A stretch of DNA of 55,407 bases from Clostridiales bacterium (GCA_012727435.1 JAAYHB010000007.1:1-55407); one strand, 5' to 3'; shown: positions 19,058 through 27,181, counted from the stretch's first letter. The notes: generated from the sequence alone by a model not told the origin. Program-made: numbers and translations.

Positions 19058-19086
19058 TTTACAAATATTCGGGACAATGCTATAAT
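19058..19086 (+). promoter_or_regulatory. Sigma-A promoter for the hibernation factor gene
   Basis: TTTACA, a 17-base spacer and a perfect TATAAT (19081-19086), giving a leader of about 50 bases that contains a small CCGG inverted repeat. Confidence 0.75.
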
Positions 19087-19144
19087 TATTATTGAAGAAC
19101 CGGAAACAGACACCGGTATTCAAATACAAGAGGGAGGCGCGAAA

Positions 19145-19669
19145 ATGAAACTTACAATTGTCGGCAGACAAATGACGGTCGATGAAAGGCTCAAAGCCAT
19201 TGCGGCCAAAAAGCTGTCACGCCTTGACAAGTATTTCTCTCAGGAAGCCGAGGCTACGGTCGCCTTCAGTTGGAAACGCAACAAGGCAAACATCGAAGTC
19301 ACAATCAACGCCGCCAACACTCTTTTCCGCAGCGAGGTCGACGAAGAAACCTTCCCGAACGCGCTTGACCGGGCAGCAGAGGCCATCGAACGGCAGATCC
19401 GCAAAAACAAGACCCGTCTTGAAAAAAGGTTGCGCGAGGGTGTGTTCGACCAACAATCCCCCGAAGAGGAGCAAATTGAGGAGGACCCCGAGTTCATAAT
19501 CCGGACAAAGACCTTCAAGTTCAAGCCGATGTCGCCCGAGGAGGCCATACTTCAGATGAATCTTCTGGGACATCAGTTTTTCGTTTTCGAGGACCAGGAC
19601 ACCGGCGACACCTGTGTGGTCTACGCCAGAAAGGACGGGGCATACGGCCTTATAGTGCCAGAGCACTGA
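19145..19669 (+). CDS. hpf: Ribosome hibernation promoting factor, long form
   Basis: A 174-residue long-form HPF. The N-terminal domain (about 1-100; MKLTIVGRQMTVDERLKAIA ... KLSRLDKYF) binds the 30S decoding site, and the C-terminal domain (about 118-174; RTKTFKFKPMSPEEAILQMNLLGHQFFVF) mediates dimerisation of 100S ribosomes. GGGAGG precedes the ATG. It has its own sigma-A promoter and terminator. In related bacteria it is induced in stationary phase and during sporulation; nothing in the sequence here shows that control directly. Confidence 0.95.
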   Translation: MKLTIVGRQMTVDERLKAIAAKKLSRLDKYFSQEAEATVAFSWKRNKANIEVTINAANTLFRSEVDEETFPNALDRAAEAIERQIRKNKTRLEKRLREGVFDQQSPEEEQIEEDPEFIIRTKTFKFKPMSPEEAILQMNLLGHQFFVFEDQDTGDTCVVYARKDGAYGLIVPEH

Positions 19670-19712
19670 CCGCCGGCATTACGCAGTCGCATAAAAATTA
19701 ACTAAATATATA

Positions 19713-19747
19713 CAAGGGTTGTGCATGCACAGCCCTTGATTTTTTTG
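19713..19747 (+). terminator. Intrinsic terminator of hpf
   Basis: CAAGGGTTGTGC and GCACAGCCCTTG form a 12-bp stem with one G-T pair, followed by ATTTTTTTG. Confidence 0.9.
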
Positions 19748-19763
19748 GGTTTGAGGGTATAAT
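19736..19763 (+). promoter_or_regulatory. Promoter for the flavodoxin gene, overlapping the hpf terminator
   Basis: TTGATT at 19736-19741 lies in the terminator arm and T-run, and is followed 16 bases later by TATAAT at 19758-19763. Confidence 0.55.
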
Positions 19764-19804
19764 AATAAAAAATCCGGCCCCCAGGCCGCAAAAAGGGGCG
19801 CGTC

Positions 19805-20323
19805 ATGAAAATACTGATAGCCTACTCGACAAAATCAGGCACGACAGCAAAATGCGCCGCAATACTCTCAAAGGAGTTGGCCTCGCACAGCGTCACGTTG
19901 GCCGACCTCTCGGAATCATTCCCCGACCCCGAGGGCTATGATTTTATCGCGGTCGGCGGCCCGGTGCGCTATGGAAAGCTGCACAAAAAGACAGCCGAAT
20001 ACCTTGATGTGAACAAGGAAAAGCTGAAATCACAGCGCGCCGGATATTTCATTGTCTGCGGGTTTGTCGACAGCGCCGACGAGTATATCGAGAAGTTAAT
20101 CCCCGCCGAGCTGCGGAAGAGCGCGGTTACCTGTGCCTGCTTCGGCGGCGAGCTGAACATCAGAAAAATGAAGGGGTTTGATAAATTCATCACAAAGCTG
20201 ATGATAAAGGTAGTCACCGACGAGGGCAAGAGCGACGGTGAGCTCCCTGCCCGGAGCCTGCCCGAAATTCATCCCGACAGCATCAGCAGATTTGCTGACG
20301 CAATCAAAGCCTCCTTCGCATAA
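19805..20323 (+). CDS. Flavodoxin-domain protein
   Basis: A 172-residue single-domain protein with a flavodoxin-type FMN phosphate loop YSTKSGTTAKCA (about residues 7-18) and the second loop VGGPVRYGKLHKKTAEYL (about 48-65). The closing region CFGGELNIRKMKGFDKFITKLMIK resembles the HemG-like (menaquinone-dependent protoporphyrinogen oxidase) branch of flavodoxin-domain proteins. A redox role with an unidentified partner is likely; true HemG function is not shown because no haem genes are nearby. Next to the tRNA-Lys gene. Confidence 0.8.
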   Translation: MKILIAYSTKSGTTAKCAAILSKELASHSVTLADLSESFPDPEGYDFIAVGGPVRYGKLHKKTAEYLDVNKEKLKSQRAGYFIVCGFVDSADEYIEKLIPAELRKSAVTCACFGGELNIRKMKGFDKFITKLMIKVVTDEGKSDGELPARSLPEIHPDSISRFADAIKASFA

Positions 20324-20378
20324 GGCAGACTGCATAATAAAGAATAATTTTATGGCCTTGTTTTATGAAAAGTTTTTG

Positions 20379-20407
20379 TTGACAAGGCCGGGCGCTTATG
20401 ATATTAT
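20379..20407 (+). promoter_or_regulatory. Sigma-A promoter for tRNA-Lys
   Basis: A perfect TTGACA, a 17-base spacer and TATTAT, 15 bases upstream of the tRNA 5' end. It explains strong stable-RNA transcription. Confidence 0.8.
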
Positions 20408-20422
20408 ATGTAAGTGCCGCAT

Positions 20423-20498
20423 GACCCATTAGCTCAGAAGGCAGAGCACATGACTTTTAATCATGGTGTCCGGAGTTCGACTCTCCGATGGGTCACCA
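20423..20498 (+). tRNA. tRNA-Lys (anticodon TTT), CCA encoded
   Basis: Complete cloverleaf: acceptor stem GACCCAT/ATGGGTC, D arm GCTC...GAGC, anticodon stem CATGA/TCATG with loop CTTTTAA giving anticodon TTT, T arm CGGAG-TTCGACT-CTCCG, discriminator A and encoded CCA. It has its own promoter and terminator. Confidence 0.96.
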
Positions 20499-20512
20499 AA
20501 TCATCAATAAAT

Positions 20513-20544
20513 AAAAGGGATTTTTCTATCCCTTTTTTATTTTG
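20513..20544 (+). terminator. Intrinsic terminator after tRNA-Lys
   Basis: AAAAGGGA and TCCCTTTT enclose an 8-base loop, and a TT-rich run follows. The 3' end of the XRE remnant on the other strand runs into it. Confidence 0.85.
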
Positions 20545-20716
20545 TTTTTCAAGGCAATAAATGGCAACACCCGGCAGCATGTAATGTCGGGATATGCGGT
20601 GCTGTTTTCCCAAAGACTTACCTCTTGAGGTGACACTCCGAAAACCTCTGCAAGTTGTTGAGTGAGTTCTTTATTAACCTTAATCTATTTAAGTTTTCAC
20701 CAATGTTAATTATCAT
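20526..20716 (-). pseudogene. Frameshifted, truncated XRE-family HTH regulator
   Basis: On the minus strand an ATG at 20716, with AAGGAG eight bases upstream, opens MIINIGENLNRLRLIKN, the usual N-terminus of XRE regulators. One frame over, beginning about 50 bases further on, the text continues KELTQQLAEVFGVSPQEVSL and then WENSTAYPDIT, which completes the helix-turn-helix. A single-base indel therefore separates the two parts. The reading frame then ends soon after at 20526, without any C-terminal domain. Its ribosome site is intact, so the decay looks recent. It sits against the tRNA-Lys terminator. Confidence 0.75.
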
Positions 20717-20802
20717 AATTACTACTCCTTTTCATTATATTAGAATCTTCTCTATCCCGAGTTATCACGCTCCGGGCTGGGTGTTCCCGTCGGGATTTAT
20801 TA

Positions 20803-21333
20803 TCATATATTCCCCATCACCGCATGTATCACCGTCTCGCAGGCATCGCAGAGGCGCTCATATAGCCGGCTTATCGCTCCCTGTCCCACAGGGGTTCCGG
20901 GAGGGATATTGGCAGCCTGAAAATACGCCGACGGCAGGGGCAGCGGTCCTTTTTTATTTATTTTGCGCAGTACCCCCGTATATTTCTCGACAAGAGCTGC
21001 AAGTTTAAGGCAGCAGACGGCAGGCTCCATCCGGCATTCTGCTGCTGATATTCGCGGAACTCTGCAGGCTGTGTGCACTGCGCGGCGCAGCGAGAGCGCA
21101 ACCGCAGAAATATCCCTCCTTTCCATAGGAGTTATGAAATCACTGGCCAGAGCCTTCATAATCCGGCCGGCCAGCCGGTCGGCCTTTTCGGCCATATCGG
21201 CCAGCCGAGCCTTGTTTGCGCGCCGGGTATCCGGCTCGGCCGGGCGTACAGAAGGCCGGCAGGCCAGCTCAACCGACTCAAACACCAGCTTTCCGAGCAC
21301 CTCAAGCAGATCGAAATATTCAGATTCCCTCAA
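20803..21333 (-). CDS. DUF47/PhoU-like Pit accessory protein
   Basis: A 176-residue, all-helical protein beginning LRESEYFDLLEVLGKLVFES and containing the DUF47-type core ADMAEKADRLAGRIMKALASDFITPMERRDISAVALSLRR (about residues 55-94). DUF47 proteins regulate Pit phosphate transporters. The start is a TTG at 21333 with GGAGG five bases upstream, and it overlaps the pit stop in TTGA, so the pair is translationally coupled. The open frame extends much further upstream, but that part is antisense-style overlap with pit in another frame and is not used. Confidence 0.8.
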   Translation of the reverse strand: MRESEYFDLLEVLGKLVFESVELACRPSVRPAEPDTRRANKARLADMAEKADRLAGRIMKALASDFITPMERRDISAVALSLRRAVHTACRVPRISAAECRMEPAVCCLKLAALVEKYTGVLRKINKKGPLPLPSAYFQAANIPPGTPVGQGAISRLYERLCDACETVIHAVMGNI

Positions 21334-22334
21334 CTCAAACCTCCGAAAAATTCCGAAATTTCGGCCGCGCCCCAGCCGAGGAAAAAGCAGACCGGAAAGG
21401 TCAGCAGCCAGGCAATTATTATGTCGCGCACCGAGCGCAGCTCCAGCCCCCCGCGTTGCTTTGCGCTGCCGGCTCCCATGACGGCGCAGGTCTTGGCGTG
21501 GGTGGTGCTCACCGGCAGGCCGAGAGCAGTACAGCCCGCGAGGCAGAGCGCCGCCGACAGGTCGGCGGCAAAACCGCGGGGGGCATCGAGCCTGACCATA
21601 TCGAGCGCCACCCGCTTGATTATCCGCGAGCCCCCGAGTGCCGTCCCGGCGGCCATGAAGGCCGCGCAGTAAAAAGCCACCCGGAGCGGTATTATTTCCC
21701 CGTCCCATGCAAACCCCGCCAGGCTGCCGCAAATCATTATAGTACCCATGAACTTCTGGCCGTCCTGCAGGCCGTGCAAATATGCCCCCGCCGCTGCCCC
21801 GAAGCGCTGCGCTCCGGCAAAAAATGGGGTCACTTCGCGCCGGTCTCTGTTCCGGCAGGCAAGAGTGACAACCGCAAACACCGCCCTGCCGAGCAGGAAG
21901 GCCGGCAGCGTGGTCAGCACAAGCCCCAGCCCGACCCTGCTCCACTGGGCAGCATTGAACGCGGCGGCACCGATTACCGACGCGGCCGAGCCGGCCAGCC
22001 CTGAAAGCAGCGCGTGGCTCTCGCTTGTCGGAATTCCGAAATACCAGGCAAACACCGCCCAGGCCGCAACCGCCACAAGCCCCGCAAAAAGCGCTCGCAG
22101 CGCCTCTGCCCCGCTGCCGAAGTTGGCTATTTCGAAAACCGAGTGCGCAACCCGCCCGCCGGCTATGCTGACGCTCATTGCCCCGACAAGGTTGAAAAAT
22201 GCCGCCATAGCAACGGCAGAGCCCGGCTTCATGGCCCGAGAGCCTACAGTGGTGGCTATGGCGTTTGGCGCATCGGTCCAGCCGTTTACAAAAATAACCG
22301 CGGTCAGCGCCGCGAGCGTCATATAATAAAGCAT
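21330..22334 (-). CDS. pit: PiT-family inorganic phosphate transporter
   Basis: A 334-residue polytopic membrane protein, with about ten hydrophobic segments. Both family signatures are present: FVNGWTDAPNAIATTVGSRA near the N-terminus (PiT motif with NG, D and PNA) and the repeat near the C-terminus, ALGLPVSTTHAKTCAVMGAG, plus FGIPTSESHALLSGL. PiT proteins carry phosphate with protons or sodium. It is the first gene of a two-gene operon with the DUF47 partner. No Pho box was recognised upstream. Confidence 0.92.
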   Translation of the reverse strand: MLYYMTLAALTAVIFVNGWTDAPNAIATTVGSRAMKPGSAVAMAAFFNLVGAMSVSIAGGRVAHSVFEIANFGSGAEALRALFAGLVAVAAWAVFAWYFGIPTSESHALLSGLAGSAASVIGAAAFNAAQWSRVGLGLVLTTLPAFLLGRAVFAVVTLACRNRDRREVTPFFAGAQRFGAAAGAYLHGLQDGQKFMGTIMICGSLAGFAWDGEIIPLRVAFYCAAFMAAGTALGGSRIIKRVALDMVRLDAPRGFAADLSAALCLAGCTALGLPVSTTHAKTCAVMGAGSAKQRGGLELRSVRDIIIAWLLTFPVCFFLGWGAAEISEFFGGLS

Positions 22335-22533
22335 AATAAGTCCTATAATTCAGGATAAGTTTTGCACAAGAAAGGGCCGAAAATACCCGCTCCTGCCGGA
22401 CAAAAGCTCATTCCAACTCCTACGACACTTATTTTATGACACAGAGGACAAAATTATAACAATCAGTCAGCATTACCGTCTGCTTTGCAAACACACGGTC
22501 ACTGCCCCCGAACTTCGACAAAAACCGACGCAA

Positions 22534-22643
22534 CGGGGCCCTGCCCCACGCCCCGCTTAAAGAAGTTCCTTAAGAATCTTCAAAAACTTCCTAAAACAAC
22601 CATATCGCAGATTTAGAGGCGCGGGATACATATGCCACGCCTC
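22534..22643 (-). repeat. Composite dispersed repeat, copy 2
   Basis: Minus-oriented copy: GGGGCCCTGCCCC, CACGCCCCGCTTAAAG, CTTAAGAATCTTCAAAAAC and a terminal GGCGCGGGATAC...GCCACGCC palindrome. It lies in the 700-base gap 22335-23035 between pit and the spore protein gene; the rest of the gap shows no convincing gene, only AT-rich sequence before the spore gene. Confidence 0.7.
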
Positions 22644-23035
22644 AAATTGTAATAAGCCAGCGGCAACATGTATGGTTTTCAGGGCAAAAAATTGTTTGAA
22701 AGGGTTTTCCTTAACGGTCAGCTTCTTCTTTTTTTGGGTTTTGTCCGGGTTTTTTCGGAGCATAATACCCTTCTGCCGGGGAAAACTGTCTTATTATACC
22801 TTGTAATAAAAGCGTCGTCAGACAACATTTGGTTGCATATTGAGGTGAAATATTCTGTTTGTACTGAATTTGGCACTCATAATAAGAGCAATCAAGAAAA
22901 TAATAATAGCAGAGCGCGGCAGGTGTTTGATGTCGATAAGAATTGAATATTTGTCGCGGCTCAATTAATATAGATTCGCGGGACGCGTGAAAAGCTACAT
23001 TGCGGAGTAAGGCTGTCCCACAGAGGAGTTCCAAG

Positions 23036-23233
23036 ATGGCAAGAAACAGAGCACTGGTTCCTGAAGCGAAGGAAGCTCTCGAAAAGTTCAAGATGGAAGC
23101 CGCAAGCGAGGTTGGCGTAACTCTTAACCAGGGCTACAACGGCGACCTGACCTCGCGTCAGGCCGGAAGCGTCGGCGGGCAGATGGTTAAGAAGATGATC
23201 GAGTCCTACGAGAACTCAATCAAGACAAAATAA
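23036..23233 (+). CDS. Small acid-soluble spore protein, alpha/beta type
   Basis: A 65-residue protein, the normal length for alpha/beta SASPs, which coat and protect spore DNA. The germination-protease site lies at KMEAASEVGV (about residues 19-28), and both conserved DNA-binding regions are present: GVTLNQGYNGDLTSRQAGSVGG and MVKKMIESYE. AGAGGAG precedes the ATG at 23036; an in-frame ATG 36 bases upstream is not used. A TGAATA at 22944-22949 resembles a sigma-G -35 box, but no convincing -10 partner was found. A strong terminator follows. Confidence 0.95.
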   Translation: MARNRALVPEAKEALEKFKMEAASEVGVTLNQGYNGDLTSRQAGSVGGQMVKKMIESYENSIKTK

Positions 23234-23292
23234 GGAGCCGTTATTAATCCCGAAATAATATAGTTTCGGAGTATTCGGCAGGACCCAAAAAG

Positions 23293-23333
23293 GGACCTCC
23301 GGGGCAATGCCCCGGAGGTCCTGACATTTTTTT
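23293..23333 (+). terminator. Intrinsic terminator of the SASP gene
   Basis: A 13-bp perfect stem (GGACCTCCGGGGC/GCCCCGGAGGTCC) with loop AAT and then ACATTTTTTT. Confidence 0.93.
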
Positions 23334-23340
23334 GGCTGTA

Positions 23341-23369
23341 TTGCATTTAACGGCCTTATGTTGTATAAT
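23341..23369 (+). promoter_or_regulatory. Sigma-A promoter for the SGNH hydrolase pair
   Basis: TTGCAT, a 17-base spacer and TATAAT at 23364-23369. The leader to the start codon is about 115 bases long and contains a short AAACCG/CGGTTT hairpin. Confidence 0.7.
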
Positions 23370-23492
23370 ACTCTTAATATCCGGCAGGGATGCCATGACA
23401 GCCTAAAGGTAAACCGACAGGGCGGTTTGATTACTCATCACGGGCAACAAAACCTGTACAAGCATACATACGGCAGAAGGTATGGTTAATGT

Positions 23493-24557
23493 ATGAAAAA
23501 AATACTCTGCACACTGCTTGTCGCAATACTGATTTTGGCTGCTGCCCGGTTGCAAATCTCGGCCGGGGGCAAATACAGCCGACTGCTCCTTCTCGGAGAC
23601 TCAATCACCTACGGTTATGGCCTTGAGGGCACGCGCGACACCTGCAATAGCTACGGAAATCTGCTCGGCGAGCACCTCGGCATCCGGGGCGGGAATTTTA
23701 AAAACGCCGCGGTAAACGGCGATACCTCGGCGGATCTGCTCGCGCTGCTCCCCTCGCTTGCCGGCGAGATTGAGAGCGCCGACCTGATTGTCATTACAAT
23801 CGGAGGCAACGACCTGCTTTCCATTCTCTGGGAGGCTGTTGCCGCGGTTTTAGGAGCAGCATGGCCGGGAAATACTGAGTTGGCAGCGATGCTGAACAAC
23901 CCCGAATACATCGAGCGCTTTGCCCGGCAGATAACCGTGCAGAAAATAACCGACGCAATTATCGGCTATACCGCAAACCTTGAGCGGATAGTCGGCTTTA
24001 TCAGAGAGAAAAACCCCTGTGGCATGGTTATTTTTCTCGCCCAATATGACCCGGTAAGCGGCGCCGGCTTCCCGGAGGAGGTGAGCGCTATGTCCGAGAG
24101 CGCAATAATGCTCCTTAATGCCGCAATGAGCGAGACGGTTACCAAAAGAAACTGCGTCTGGCTTGACATTTACTCGCTCTTTGAAGGAAAGGGGCCGGAG
24201 TGGACCTTTATCCGGGAAGGCGACATCCACCCCAACGCTACCGGGCATTATATGATTTTCCGGTATATTGCCGATTATCTTGAAACCTACTCCGAAGACT
24301 CTGAAACTACGTCGGGTATGACCGAAACAACAACCTTATTCGGCACTTCGACAGCTCTCGAAGCAACGACAATGCCCGGGACGACAGCACCCGTAGACCT
24401 GACACCGGCTGACGGGGAGATAAATCATGAAAAAACAAAAAGACGCGGCTGCAAGGTCAGCGCGGGGCCGGGTTATGTTTTTGCCTGCCTTTTCTGCACC
24501 ACTCTGGCGACCCTGAGAAAAAAACGGCCGCCGGACGGTAATAACCGAGAGAGGTGA
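23493..24557 (+). CDS. Secreted SGNH/GDSL hydrolase, membrane-anchored
   Basis: A 354-residue exported esterase-like protein: signal peptide (about 1-25), SGNH domain (about 28-265), a Thr/Ser-rich linker (about 270-310) and a C-terminal Cys-containing hydrophobic anchor followed by basic residues. All four SGNH blocks are present: LGDSITYG (Ser), NGDTSAD (Gly), GGND (Asn), and GDIHPNATGH (His). It should act on acyl or acetyl esters outside the cell, possibly of cell-wall sugars; the true substrate is unknown. It is followed 5 bases later by a paralog, indicating an operon. Confidence 0.85.
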   Translation: MKKILCTLLVAILILAAARLQISAGGKYSRLLLLGDSITYGYGLEGTRDTCNSYGNLLGEHLGIRGGNFKNAAVNGDTSADLLALLPSLAGEIESADLIVITIGGNDLLSILWEAVAAVLGAAWPGNTELAAMLNNPEYIERFARQITVQKITDAIIGYTANLERIVGFIREKNPCGMVIFLAQYDPVSGAGFPEEVSAMSESAIMLLNAAMSETVTKRNCVWLDIYSLFEGKGPEWTFIREGDIHPNATGHYMIFRYIADYLETYSEDSETTSGMTETTTLFGTSTALEATTMPGTTAPVDLTPADGEINHEKTKRRGCKVSAGPGYVFACLFCTTLATLRKKRPPDGNNRER

Positions 24558-24562
24558 TATAA

Positions 24563-25585
24563 ATGAAATCAAATAAAGCCCGAAGAACCCTTGCAATCCT
24601 GCTCTGCACGGCATCTCTGCTCATACTATACGCCGCGGCAGTGTCGGCTCAGAAAGTGAGCGGGCTTCTGGTTGCCGGGGATTCGATATCCTCGGGCCGG
24701 GGGCTTGACGACAGGGCGGGGAAGCGCTACGGCAGCCTGCTTGCCGCAAAGCTCGGCATTCTTGGAGGGAGAAATATGAATGTCGCCGAGGACAGCATGA
24801 CCTCGGCTGACCTGCTTGCAAAGCTACCGGAATATGAAAACAGTATAAAGGCCGCCGACCTGATGGTGATATCTGTCGGGACAGACGATATCATGTCGAT
24901 AATAATGCCTGCGCTCAATCCCTCAGGCGAGGGGATTAGCTACCCGAAGCTCCTCGAGAGGGTCAGGGATGCCGACTATATCCGGAAGGTGAAGGAGGCC
25001 ACAGACCAGTCCGCTCTGTTCTATGCCGCGGTGAAGTTTTCATTTAACCTCGGCGAAATAACAACCCTCATCAAGCAGGCTAACCCCGGCATCCGTATAG
25101 TATTCCTGTCGCTCTACAACCCGTTTGACGGACCGGAACAGCTCTCGGAACTCAAGGCAGAATTTGCCCCATACATAGAAATGATGAATCTCGCCTTAGA
25201 GCAGGCAGCCGAAAAATACGGCTGCCGGGTGCTCGACCTTGCCACGGCCTTTGAGGGTAAAACAAGCCAGCTTACCGACATTACAAGCCTTGATATCTCC
25301 CCAAATGCGGCCGGGCATACGCTCATTGCCGACCTTTTGTTCGAGCTAATACCCACGCTGCTTGACACGCCCGTAACAGAGCTGCCGCAAACCGACGTCA
25401 CAAGCGAATTTCAGACCACCGATACCACGTCGTCCCCCGAAGACACCACGACATCAGACCCGCTTGACGTGATAAGAACTCCGCCTGAGTCACGATTATG
25501 GGTATACATACTGGTAGCTGTTTGCGCCGGGGGTACGGGAATTGCAATCGGTGCGTTGTCGGTCAGGGCAAGGAAAGAAAAGTGA
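24563..25585 (+). CDS. SGNH-like paralog lacking key catalytic residues
   Basis: A 340-residue protein with the same architecture as the preceding one: signal peptide (about 1-29), SGNH-like domain, Thr/Ser/Asp-rich linker (about 275-310) and a C-terminal transmembrane anchor (WVYILVAVCAGGTGIAIGAL). The Ser block is kept (AGDSISSG), but NGDTSAD has become EDSMTSAD, GGND has become GTDD, and DIHPNATGH has become DISPNAAGH, removing the Asn and catalytic His. It may be a binding protein or pseudoenzyme rather than a hydrolase. GAGAGG precedes the ATG. Confidence 0.82.
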   Translation: MKSNKARRTLAILLCTASLLILYAAAVSAQKVSGLLVAGDSISSGRGLDDRAGKRYGSLLAAKLGILGGRNMNVAEDSMTSADLLAKLPEYENSIKAADLMVISVGTDDIMSIIMPALNPSGEGISYPKLLERVRDADYIRKVKEATDQSALFYAAVKFSFNLGEITTLIKQANPGIRIVFLSLYNPFDGPEQLSELKAEFAPYIEMMNLALEQAAEKYGCRVLDLATAFEGKTSQLTDITSLDISPNAAGHTLIADLLFELIPTLLDTPVTELPQTDVTSEFQTTDTTSSPEDTTTSDPLDVIRTPPESRLWVYILVAVCAGGTGIAIGALSVRARKEK

Positions 25586-25618
25586 AAAAAGCCTGCGGCA
25601 AGAACCGCAGGCTTTTTT
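25585..25618. terminator. Bidirectional intrinsic terminator
   Basis: A 14-bp stem (AAAAAAGCCTGCGG with CCGCAGGCTTTTTT) between the SGNH pair and the converging ThuA-like gene. Confidence 0.9.
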
Positions 25619-25621
25619 ATG

Positions 25622-26368
25622 TTATTTTTTAATCTGGTCAATGAGTGGCGTGGTTATGTGCGGACAGAGGTTTTCGATTTTGCAGGCGGTGTCGGTAGGC
25701 TTTACCCAGTATACCGCATTTGTGATTATCCGCCGGACATAAGGATTGAAGAAGGATTTGCAGGTTTCGTGGCCGGGCTGGAAATAAAACACCTTGCCGG
25801 CTCCGCGGTAAAAGCAGGCGCCCGAGCGGAAGAGGTTGCCGTCCTCAAACCAGCTTGCAAATACCAGCTCGTCTGGAGGCGGAATGAAGAAGGGCTCGGA
25901 GTACATCTCTTCCTCGTCTAAGACAAAATACTCGGGTATTCCTGCGGCTATCGGGTGGGCGGGCAGCATGTTCCAGACTATTTCGCGCTGCTGGCGCCCC
26001 CACTGAAGGTTGCCGTTTGTGCCGACTATCTGCTTGAAGGGTTTTGAGTGGTGCGCCGAATGAAGCGCGATAAAGCCCATTTTGCCGAGGTACACGCGGT
26101 CTCTTATCCGCTCGACCAGCTTGTCGTCAACCTCTTTGTGGGCCATATGCCCCCACCAGATGAGCACGTCGGTGTTCTCGAGCAGCGAGTCTGGCAGCCC
26201 CTGACATTCATCGTCAAGTGCGGCGAGCCTGATTTCCATATCACCGTTTTCGGCGAGGAACTCGCCGATTGTGGCATGAATGCCATTGGGATAGAGCGCC
26301 CTGACCTTCTCTTTTGTCTTTTCGTGCCTGAACTCATTCCATATTGTGACCCTGATTTTCTGGCTCAT
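25622..26368 (-). CDS. ThuA-like domain protein
   Basis: A 248-residue protein resembling ThuA (trehalose utilization) proteins: a class I glutamine amidotransferase-like fold with KIRVTIWNEFRHEKT at the N-terminus, DVLIWWGHMAHKEV (about 75-88), FIALHSAHHSKPFKQIVGT (about 108-126) and VFYFQPGHETCKSFFNP near the end. The catalytic function in most members is not known. AGGAGG lies eight bases before the ATG at 26368, which is chosen over one 30 bases upstream. It follows a PHP-domain gene with a 123-base gap that shows no clear promoter. Confidence 0.82.
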   Translation of the reverse strand: MSQKIRVTIWNEFRHEKTKEKVRALYPNGIHATIGEFLAENGDMEIRLAALDDECQGLPDSLLENTDVLIWWGHMAHKEVDDKLVERIRDRVYLGKMGFIALHSAHHSKPFKQIVGTNGNLQWGRQQREIVWNMLPAHPIAAGIPEYFVLDEEEMYSEPFFIPPPDELVFASWFEDGNLFRSGACFYRGAGKVFYFQPGHETCKSFFNPYVRRIITNAVYWVKPTDTACKIENLCPHITTPLIDQIKK

Positions 26369-26491
26369 AAGAAAACCTCCTATCATAATCGGCGACACAG
26401 CGCAAAAGCACCCGTCCCCGCATTAATCCCAATCAAGCCAAAGGACAAACCGCCCCGCCTCCACTAACATCTAATGTCTAACAGATGGCAG

Positions 26492-27181
26492 CTAGTAGGG
26501 AACCGCCCCCGAGCGTATAAGCTCGTATCTCCCGCTCTTGAGTATGTCAACAAGCTGCGCCGTGCTTGTCACAGGTTCAACAGTCAGAATCCCCGCTCCG
26601 ATGACGCTGGTGTCGTGGTGGTAATCGCTGCCCGAAATTTTAATAAGCCCGAATTTGTCGGCCCAGAGGTTGGCGATGTGGTTGCGCGACTCCTGCCCGA
26701 CATGGCCGTTGTAAACCTCGATGCCGTCAAGGATTGCGGGCTTTGTTATGCGCATACTGTTGCGGAAGGGATGGGCCTGAAAAAACAGCCCGCCGTAGCT
26801 GCGGACGGCGTCGGCGACCTCGGAGACCTTCATGTCCATAATCTGGGGCAGGGAATACAGGAATTTTTCGTCAATCCCGTAGATGAGGTAGTCGTTGTCG
26901 TCGCGGTTTGAGCGCAGCTCGACGCCGAAGAGGACATTGAGCCGCCCGGCCGCGGCCTCGACGAATTTTTTGTATCCGGCCATGTAAAAATCTATTTTTA
27001 CCTCCCAGGGGTCGGAGGAACGGTCAAACTTCTTGTTTTTATAGGTAAAGCGGCTTAAATGGTTGGTCAGCACCAGCGTAGTGTAGTCGGCCACGATATA
27101 GCGCCGCGCTATTGTGGCACAGTCGACGGTTCCGCAATTGCTGACCTCGGCGGAGTGGACGTGCAATTCGGTTTTATACAT
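26492..27181 (-). CDS. PHP-domain metal-dependent phosphoesterase-like protein
   Basis: A 229-residue protein starting MYKTELHVHSAEVSNCGTVD, with the PHP motif HVHS, then VLTNHLS (about residue 37), FFQAHPFR (about 134) and SGSDYHHDT near the C-terminus. These supply the His/Asp metal ligands. Stand-alone PHP proteins hydrolyse phosphoesters, but the substrate cannot be read from sequence. It lies just upstream of the ThuA-like gene in the same direction, so the two may be functionally linked. Confidence 0.82.
   Translation of the reverse strand: MYKTELHVHSAEVSNCGTVDCATIARRYIVADYTTLVLTNHLSRFTYKNKKFDRSSDPWEVKIDFYMAGYKKFVEAAAGRLNVLFGVELRSNRDDNDYLIYGIDEKFLYSLPQIMDMKVSEVADAVRSYGGLFFQAHPFRNSMRITKPAILDGIEVYNGHVGQESRNHIANLWADKFGLIKISGSDYHHDTSVIGAGILTVEPVTSTAQLVDILKSGRYELIRSGAVPY

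Noticed and set aside
20803-21945. A 380-codon open frame on the minus strand
   Set aside because: Only the part after the TTG at 21333 has family features (DUF47) and a ribosome site; the upstream part overlaps pit in another frame and reads as low-complexity Arg/Ala/Gly text.
22335-23035. Several short open frames in the gap between pit and the spore protein gene
   Set aside because: They lack ribosome sites and known motifs, and part of them covers the composite repeat.
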